A stretch of DNA of 42,991 bases from contig JABIAL010000034.1 in assembly GCA_018653315.1 (NCBI GenBank), forward strand, positions 1-42,991, given 5' to 3'. The position numbers were made by a program, and so were the translations under genes. The notes beneath the pieces are model-generated. The model was not told the origin of the DNA and did not search any database. It saw only the letters and a list, made by a program, of their open reading frames with translations. Origin of the DNA: a bacterium. Its GTDB lineage: Bacteria > Patescibacteriota > Patescibacteriia > UBA1558 > GWA2-36-10. Shown here piece after piece: positions 37,335 through 42,991 of this stretch. How positions within the stretch are numbered: the first letter of the stretch is position 1; every line of letters starts with the position of its first letter.

Positions 37335-39785
37335 ATGGAGATTCAACTATATTGGTTTGTATTGATAATTTTAGGACTATTAGTGTTGATAACGCTAATA
37401 GTGTTATTATTTTTGTTTAAGAAAAAGGTGAACAAAAATGTTAGTTTAGATTTATTGTTAGTAAAAATTCCAAAATACTCCAAAGGCGAAAAAGAAGAAT
37501 TAAGCAAAGATTACATCACCAATACATTGAGTAAAGTAGAAAATTTATTTACCTCACTAGCTGCTTTAAAAGCAGATAAAAAATATGGAGCAAGAGAAGA
37601 TTTGTTTTCTTTTGAGATAGTAGCTAAAGAAGAATTAATACATTTTTATGTAGCTATTCCTAAAAAATATCGAGAATTTTTTATCCAACAACTACAAGCG
37701 GTATATCCCAATGTTTATTTCGAAGATGCTGAAGATTATAATATTTTTCAATCAAAAAGTTTTATTAAAGCAGGTAGCTTAAAATTTAACAATGACGTGG
37801 CCTTGCCAATTAAAACTTATCCTAGTTTTGCTAATGATCCCTTAGAAAGTATTACTAATGTTTTGAGTAAATTAGGCAAAGAGGAAGCAGCAGTAGTGCA
37901 ATATGTTTTTCGTTCAGCTCCTAAAAAATGGCATCATCGGGCTAGAACAATTATTAAAAACATGAACAAGGGTGAATCATTTGAATCAGCAGTAGATAAA
38001 GCTAAGGGGCTCACCTTTTTAAATCTTTTAGGTAAAACGTTTGGGTTTTTAATTGATGCCGTTACTACTCAAAGTAAAAATAAAGAAACCAATACCAATA
38101 TAAATGAAGATCGACATCAGGCATCTGCCATGGAGCAGGAGGCTAGTAAAATGATCGAAGAAAAAACATCCAAGCCTGGTTTAGATGTTAATGTTCGTGT
38201 TGTTGTGGCTGCTAAAGAGCAAGTAAGAACTGAAGCTGTATTGCAAGATATTTTGAATAGTTACACTCAATATAATATTTATGAATTTGGTAATAGTTTT
38301 AAGGCTGTTATACCAACAAAAGATCATGATTTAATTAATAGCTTTATTTATCGGCAATTTATAGATAAATATCGTTTAGTTTTAAATTCAGAAGAAATGG
38401 TTAGTGTAATTCATCTACCATTAACTACTACTGAAACGCCAAATATTTCTTGGCTTGAAGCCGTTAAAGCGCCATCACCAGCAAATATGCCTACCGAAGG
38501 TTTGATTTTAGGTAAAAATCTTTATCGTGGCAAAGAAAGTTTAGTGCGTATAAAAAATGCCGATAGAAGACGACACATGTATATTATTGGACAAACAGGT
38601 ACTGGTAAATCTGTGTTACAAGAAAGTTTAATTATTCAAGATATTAAAGCTGGTAAAGGCGTTTGTGTAATTGATCCGCATGGAGATTTAGTAGAGACTG
38701 CTTTGACTAATGTACCAAAAGAAAGGGTCGAAGATGTTATTCTATTTGACCCTACAAATTCTGATCGACCTTTAGGTTTAAATATGTTGGAATACGATAC
38801 AGAAGAGCAAAAAACTTTTGTGATTAATGAAGTGTTGGCTATTTTTGATAAATTATACGATCTAAAAGCAACAGGTGGTCCGATGTTTGAACAGTACATG
38901 CGTAATACCATGTTATTAATCATGGATGATAAATCAAAAGGAGCGACTTTATTGGAGATTCCAAAAGTATTGGCTGACGAAGAGTACAGAAAAGCTAAGC
39001 TTGCTACGTGTACAAATAGATTTGTTAAAGATTTTTGGGAAAAAGAAGCACAAAAAGCTGGCGGTGATGCCTCTTTAGCTAATATGGTTCCTTATATTAC
39101 TAGTAAATTAACACCATTTATATCTAATGATTTACTTCGTCCTATTATTTCTCAAAGTAAGAGCGCTTTTAATTTTAGAGAGGCGATGGATAATAACAAA
39201 ATTATCTTAGTCAATTTGTCCAAAGGTAAACTTGGTGAAATGAATAGTAATTTATTAGGAATGATTGTGATTGGTAAATTATTATTTGCTGCTATGAGCA
39301 GAGTTGATTTACCAGAAGATCAACGTAAAGATTTTTATCTTTATATTGATGAGTTTCAAAATTTTATTACCGATAGTATTTCCATAATTTTATCTGAAGC
39401 GCGTAAATATAAATTAAGTTTAGTTTTAGCTCATCAGTTTATAGCTCAGTTAGTAAAAAATGGCGACACTGGAGTACGCGATGCTATTTTTGGTAATGTT
39501 GGTACAATTATATCCTATAGAATAGGTGTAGAGGATGCTGAGACCATTGCCAAGCAAATGGCTCCGGTTGTTTCTGAATATGACTTAATCAATATGCCAA
39601 AATACACCTGTTATATTCGTCTTTTAATAGATAATGCTGCGCCACCGGCTTTTAACTTTAACCCAATTATGGCTGAAAAAGGTAATTTTGAGCTAGCAGC
39701 AGCAATTAAAGAGCTCTCATCCTTGAAATATGGTCGAGATAAGCAGCAAATAGATGCTGAGATTGATAGGAGAATGAGCGTGTAA
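37335..39785 (+). CDS. TraD/VirB4/HerA-like membrane-anchored secretion or DNA-translocation ATPase
   Basis: N-terminal TM, Walker A 'IIGQTGTGKSVLQESLI', 'GVCVIDPHGDLVETAL', Walker B 'FYLYIDEFQNFIT', 'SLVLAHQFIAQL'. Confidence 0.9.
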   Translation: MEIQLYWFVLIILGLLVLITLIVLLFLFKKKVNKNVSLDLLLVKIPKYSKGEKEELSKDYITNTLSKVENLFTSLAALKADKKYGAREDLFSFEIVAKEELIHFYVAIPKKYREFFIQQLQAVYPNVYFEDAEDYNIFQSKSFIKAGSLKFNNDVALPIKTYPSFANDPLESITNVLSKLGKEEAAVVQYVFRSAPKKWHHRARTIIKNMNKGESFESAVDKAKGLTFLNLLGKTFGFLIDAVTTQSKNKETNTNINEDRHQASAMEQEASKMIEEKTSKPGLDVNVRVVVAAKEQVRTEAVLQDILNSYTQYNIYEFGNSFKAVIPTKDHDLINSFIYRQFIDKYRLVLNSEEMVSVIHLPLTTTETPNISWLEAVKAPSPANMPTEGLILGKNLYRGKESLVRIKNADRRRHMYIIGQTGTGKSVLQESLIIQDIKAGKGVCVIDPHGDLVETALTNVPKERVEDVILFDPTNSDRPLGLNMLEYDTEEQKTFVINEVLAIFDKLYDLKATGGPMFEQYMRNTMLLIMDDKSKGATLLEIPKVLADEEYRKAKLATCTNRFVKDFWEKEAQKAGGDASLANMVPYITSKLTPFISNDLLRPIISQSKSAFNFREAMDNNKIILVNLSKGKLGEMNSNLLGMIVIGKLLFAAMSRVDLPEDQRKDFYLYIDEFQNFITDSISIILSEARKYKLSLVLAHQFIAQLVKNGDTGVRDAIFGNVGTIISYRIGVEDAETIAKQMAPVVSEYDLINMPKYTCYIRLLIDNAAPPAFNFNPIMAEKGNFELAAAIKELSSLKYGRDKQQIDAEIDRRMSV

Positions 39786-39805
39786 ATTATCAACAATTAA
39801 CTATA

Positions 39806-39834
39806 AAACGTCTATTGAAAAATGGACGTTTTTA
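39806..39834 (+). terminator. Intrinsic terminator after the ATPase gene
   Basis: aaaacgtctatt-gaaa-aatggacgttttt. Confidence 0.8.
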
Positions 39835-39884
39835 TGTTATGTTTAGATTATAAAAATATAAACGAAGTTAAAATAAAAATAAAA

Positions 39885-40505
39885 ATGTCAGACGCTAAAA
39901 AGGTCAAAGAACTAGAATCTTTGGTTTACAATTTAGAACTGGAGCTCAAAAAAACCAAGGTAATCTTAGGTGAATTAGGTGGTAAAAAAACTAAAGATGC
40001 TGTTAATTATAGTCTAAAAGCTGCAGAAATTGGCCAAGAATTTCAAGATGAAGAGGGTATGGTAGTTGAAGGAGTATTTGATGGTCAGGTAATGATCGGA
40101 CCAGATGGTAAGCAATATTCAGTGCCAGCAAATTATGCTTCAAAATCAAAATTAGTTGAAGGAGATATTTTAAAGTTAAATATTGGCAATAACGGAGCCT
40201 TTGTATTTAAACAAATAGCCCCAGTAGAAAGACAAAGATTAGTTGGTCATTTAGTCAAAGAAGAAAGTAGTGGAGATTTTGTAGTTCTGGCTGGTGACAA
40301 AGTATTCAAAGTGCTATTAGCTAGCATTACTTACTTCAAAGGAGAAGAAGGGGACGAGATAGTAATCTTAGTACCAAAAGATGCTGATAGTGAATGGGCT
40401 GCCGTAGAAAATGCTATTAAGCAAAAATCAAGTACAAATCAAGATAAAAATACAAATAAAATAAATGAAGTTTTAGATGAAAATGAATTAGAAATTGATT
40501 TATAA
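39885..40505 (+). CDS. Uncharacterised coiled-coil plus beta-rich protein upstream of dnaX
   Basis: Start re-assigned to ATG 39885 (MSDAKKVKELESL) because the ORF-track ATG (39822) lies inside the terminator hairpin; 'VMIGPDGKQYSVPANYASKSKLVEGDILKLNI'. Confidence 0.85.
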   Translation: MSDAKKVKELESLVYNLELELKKTKVILGELGGKKTKDAVNYSLKAAEIGQEFQDEEGMVVEGVFDGQVMIGPDGKQYSVPANYASKSKLVEGDILKLNIGNNGAFVFKQIAPVERQRLVGHLVKEESSGDFVVLAGDKVFKVLLASITYFKGEEGDEIVILVPKDADSEWAAVENAIKQKSSTNQDKNTNKINEVLDENELEIDL

Positions 40506-40511
40506 ATATCC

Positions 40512-42008
40512 ATGTCTGAAGTCATTTACCGAAAATATCGACCAAAACTTTTTAAAGAAGTTGTGGGACAAAGGCCGATTAAAGTAACTTTGCAAAGTGA
40601 AATATCTTCTGGCCAAGTTGCGCACGCTTATTTGTTTGTCGGACCCAGAGGAACGGGCAAAACTACTTTGGCCCGTCTTTTTGCACGTTCATTAAATTGT
40701 TTGGATAAAAAAGAGACCGAGAGCGAACCATGTAATAAATGTCAGGCTTGTCAAAATTTTTTGAATAACCAGACTTTGGACGTAATAGAAATTGACGCCG
40801 CTTCTCATACTGGAGTAGAAAATGTACGAGAAAATATCATTGCTAATGCTCAAGTGCCACCGTTTAACAAAAATGGCTACAAAATATTTGTGATTGATGA
40901 AGTGCACATGCTTTCCAAATCAGCTTTTAATGCACTGCTTAAAACTTTGGAAGAACCACCGAAACGAGTAATTTTTATTTTAGCTACTACTGAAATTCAC
41001 AAGGTACCTGAAACAATTATTTCTCGTTGCCAACGTTTTGATTTTAAAAAAATCCCACTAGCCGATGTGGTAAAAAGATTGACTGAGATTATAGAATGGG
41101 AAAAAATAACTATCGATGATAAGGTTTTAACACAAATTGCTCGTCGCTCCGAAGGTTGTTTGCGTGATGCTGAATCATTATTAGGTCAAATAATTGCTTT
41201 ATCGCAAGGACAAGTAACTGACGACTTGATTTCTTTGGTCTTGCCACGTAATAATTGGTTGGAGATTGATGTATTAGTAGAAGGTTTACGAATGCATAAT
41301 TTACCAGCTGTTTTGAATCAGATAAATAAATTAGTTGCCGAAGGAGTAGACATTGATAATTTAACAGCCGATTTATTAGAATATGTCCGTCAGATTATGC
41401 TTTATCAGATAATAGGCGCTGATTTTCATCTAGAATTTGATGATCATTTTATAGAAGCAATCAAAAAACATGCTGCTAATTTTCCGCTGGCTGACATCTC
41501 TCGATTATTAAATATTTTATTGAGTAAAACCCAAAGCCAACAAGCTGTAATTATCGATCAATTACCCTTAGAATTGGCCTGTGTCGAGTTTTTATTGGCT
41601 ACAGCTACTGATATGGTATCTGAATCAAATAAAACCAATAAGGTAACTGCTACGTCAGCAACTGTTAGTAAGGATTATGAGTTATTACAAAAAAAATGGT
41701 CAGAATTAATAGCAGCTTTAAAACCATTGAATTCATCTATTGCTGGTTTTGTACAAACAGCTCATCCATTAGAAATACAAGCTAATCAAGTTACTTTGGG
41801 CTTTGAGTTTCCTTTTCATATTGAACAATTAGATAAACCGAATATAAAAGCAGAAATAGCAAAATCTTTAAGTTCAATTTTAGGTCGAAATATTACAGTG
41901 ATCTTAAAAATAGATGAAAATTTTAAGACTAATCAACAAAATTTTAAAGGCCGTTCAGAGGAAGGAGTAGATGATGCAGTTGATACTTTTGGTGGAGAAG
42001 TTTTATAA
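40512..42008 (+). CDS. dnaX: DNA polymerase III subunit gamma/tau
   Basis: 'YRKYRPKLFKEVVGQ', 'HAYLFVGPRGTGKTTLARLFARSLNC', Cys4 'CNKCQACQNF', 'DVIEIDAASHTGVENVREN', 'KIFVIDEVHMLSKSAFNALLKTLEEPP'. Confidence 0.97.
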   Translation: MSEVIYRKYRPKLFKEVVGQRPIKVTLQSEISSGQVAHAYLFVGPRGTGKTTLARLFARSLNCLDKKETESEPCNKCQACQNFLNNQTLDVIEIDAASHTGVENVRENIIANAQVPPFNKNGYKIFVIDEVHMLSKSAFNALLKTLEEPPKRVIFILATTEIHKVPETIISRCQRFDFKKIPLADVVKRLTEIIEWEKITIDDKVLTQIARRSEGCLRDAESLLGQIIALSQGQVTDDLISLVLPRNNWLEIDVLVEGLRMHNLPAVLNQINKLVAEGVDIDNLTADLLEYVRQIMLYQIIGADFHLEFDDHFIEAIKKHAANFPLADISRLLNILLSKTQSQQAVIIDQLPLELACVEFLLATATDMVSESNKTNKVTATSATVSKDYELLQKKWSELIAALKPLNSSIAGFVQTAHPLEIQANQVTLGFEFPFHIEQLDKPNIKAEIAKSLSSILGRNITVILKIDENFKTNQQNFKGRSEEGVDDAVDTFGGEVL

Positions 42009-42011
42009 AAT

Positions 42012-42043
42012 AAAAATCAGGCTTAATGCCTGATTTTTTATTG
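42012..42043. terminator. Bidirectional terminator between convergent dnaX and hydrolase genes
   Basis: aaaaatcaggc-ttaat-gcctgattttt, symmetric A and T tracts. Confidence 0.88.
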
Positions 42044-42051
42044 GGAATTAA

Positions 42052-42831
42052 TTAGAGAATTTCTTTAGCTATCCAATTATCAAAAATATTCTTTATTTCC
42101 TTTAAGTGCTCCAGATCTTTAAAAGTATGAGGTCCATTTTTGATAATATGCATTTCTTTTTTTGCCGGCAGTTTATCGTATAATATTTCATGATGTTTAA
42201 TAGGTGTGCTATTGTCTTGATCACCGACAATAAGTAGCATGGGCATTGTTAATTTTTGAACCTGTAGCAATAAATCATATTTCAACCTATCCGTCATGTG
42301 TGACCATTTAAGTTTCTTGGTTATTCCTGGCTGTGAAATACTTTCTGTAATGCGCCAACCAGTTTTTTCCCATTCTTCAGCAATGTTTACATGTTTCTCA
42401 GTCGTTGCACTCAATTTACCAGAAATAACTGTCGAGATAGGCGCTAGACCTTTAACTTTATTAGGGTGATTCTCAGCGTATAAAGCTGTACAAATACCAC
42501 CAAGACTGTGGCCCATTAAACAGAATGGTTCTTGATACCAACTTTGTTTTTCTGCCCAGTTTATAACATCTTCTAAATCGGCATAATAATTCGTAACCGT
42601 AGCATCTTCATAATTACCACCGCTTTCGCCTTTGCCAAGTGTGTTGGTAGTGTCAAAGATAATTGTCGTAAATCCAGCATCTTTAAATGCTTGAGCGATG
42701 GCTTGAAGATGAGGTTGTTCTTTAAAACCCCCTAATCCGTGCATAATGAAAGCCAAGCCTTTTTGATCTGCAGTTTCTTCAATGATTATAGAAATATTTT
42801 GATTGTCTCTATTTTTTATTATTTTTTTCAT
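42052..42831 (-). CDS. Alpha/beta hydrolase (serine aminopeptidase S33-like)
   Basis: 'GLAFIMHGLGGFKEQPHLQAIAQAFKDAGFTTIIFDTTNTLGKGES', 'CLMGHSLGGICTALYAENHP', 'PMLLIVGDQDNSTP', 'GPHTFKD'. Minus-strand TTGTTT-N16-TATAAT just upstream. Confidence 0.92.
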   Translation of the reverse strand: MKKIIKNRDNQNISIIIEETADQKGLAFIMHGLGGFKEQPHLQAIAQAFKDAGFTTIIFDTTNTLGKGESGGNYEDATVTNYYADLEDVINWAEKQSWYQEPFCLMGHSLGGICTALYAENHPNKVKGLAPISTVISGKLSATTEKHVNIAEEWEKTGWRITESISQPGITKKLKWSHMTDRLKYDLLLQVQKLTMPMLLIVGDQDNSTPIKHHEILYDKLPAKKEMHIIKNGPHTFKDLEHLKEIKNIFDNWIAKEIL

Positions 42832-42888
42832 AGATTTATTATAGCAGAATAAATAGATAAAACAAAAACAGCCTTTTAAGCTGCTACG

Positions 42889-42980
42889 TTCGTTTGGCTC
42901 GGGGACCCTTCCAGGATCGCTCGCTCTCCATTTATTTTTATATTGTGGCTCGGGGCGCTGCGCTATTGCCCAGCATCTTA
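42889..42980 (-). repeat. Second, inverted copy of the GC-rich intergenic repeat
   Basis: 42946-42980 is the reverse complement of 3094-3128 (34/35); 42889-42902 is the reverse complement of 3028-3041 (14/14). Confidence 0.85.
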
Positions 42981-42991
42981 AGCTATGTTTG

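Noticed and set aside
42889-42960. Degenerate tRNA gene on the minus strand
   Set aside because: Only the CCGAGCCA tail resembles a tRNA; no anticodon or T arm can be formed.

Overview
AT-rich chromosomal window, densely packed and almost entirely + strand. Gene content and style (CxxC-x17-CxxC zinc-ribbon protein, DUF4012 protein, short ProRS, a TraD/VirB4-like ATPase, many SD-less starts) suggest a Candidate Phyla Radiation/Patescibacteria-type bacterium; this is inference, not a database result. Recognisable modules: pyrG; tRNA-Gln(UUG); an ABC exporter; recJ, an RNase H gene, a holB-like gene, frr, rseP, proS; a rod-shape cluster (mreB-mreC-mreD-mrdA-greA-second mreB); a class-A RNase P RNA with a greatly extended P3; a surface-polysaccharide cluster (polyprenyl glycosylphosphotransferase, four GT4-type glycosyltransferases, DUF4012 protein, MurJ-like flippase); lepA; a TraD/VirB4-like ATPase with a small partner; a conserved-looking uncharacterised protein next to dnaX; and a minus-strand alpha/beta hydrolase. 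Best candidates for something undescribed: (1) an apparent ~280-nt structured ncRNA at 12264-12550 with its own TTGACA-N17 promoter and strong terminator, mis-called as an ORF; (2) an RNase P RNA with a 13-bp perfect hairpin extension, an altered CR-I and no visible GGU in L15; (3) a 31-aa minus-strand membrane micro-ORF missed by the ORF track; (4) GC-rich structured intergenic repeats containing tRNA-3'-end-like CCGAGCCA motifs near both ends of the window; (5) two small monocistronic genes that are almost the only ones with a canonical Shine-Dalgarno. No CRISPR array, IS element, prophage or defence system was seen.
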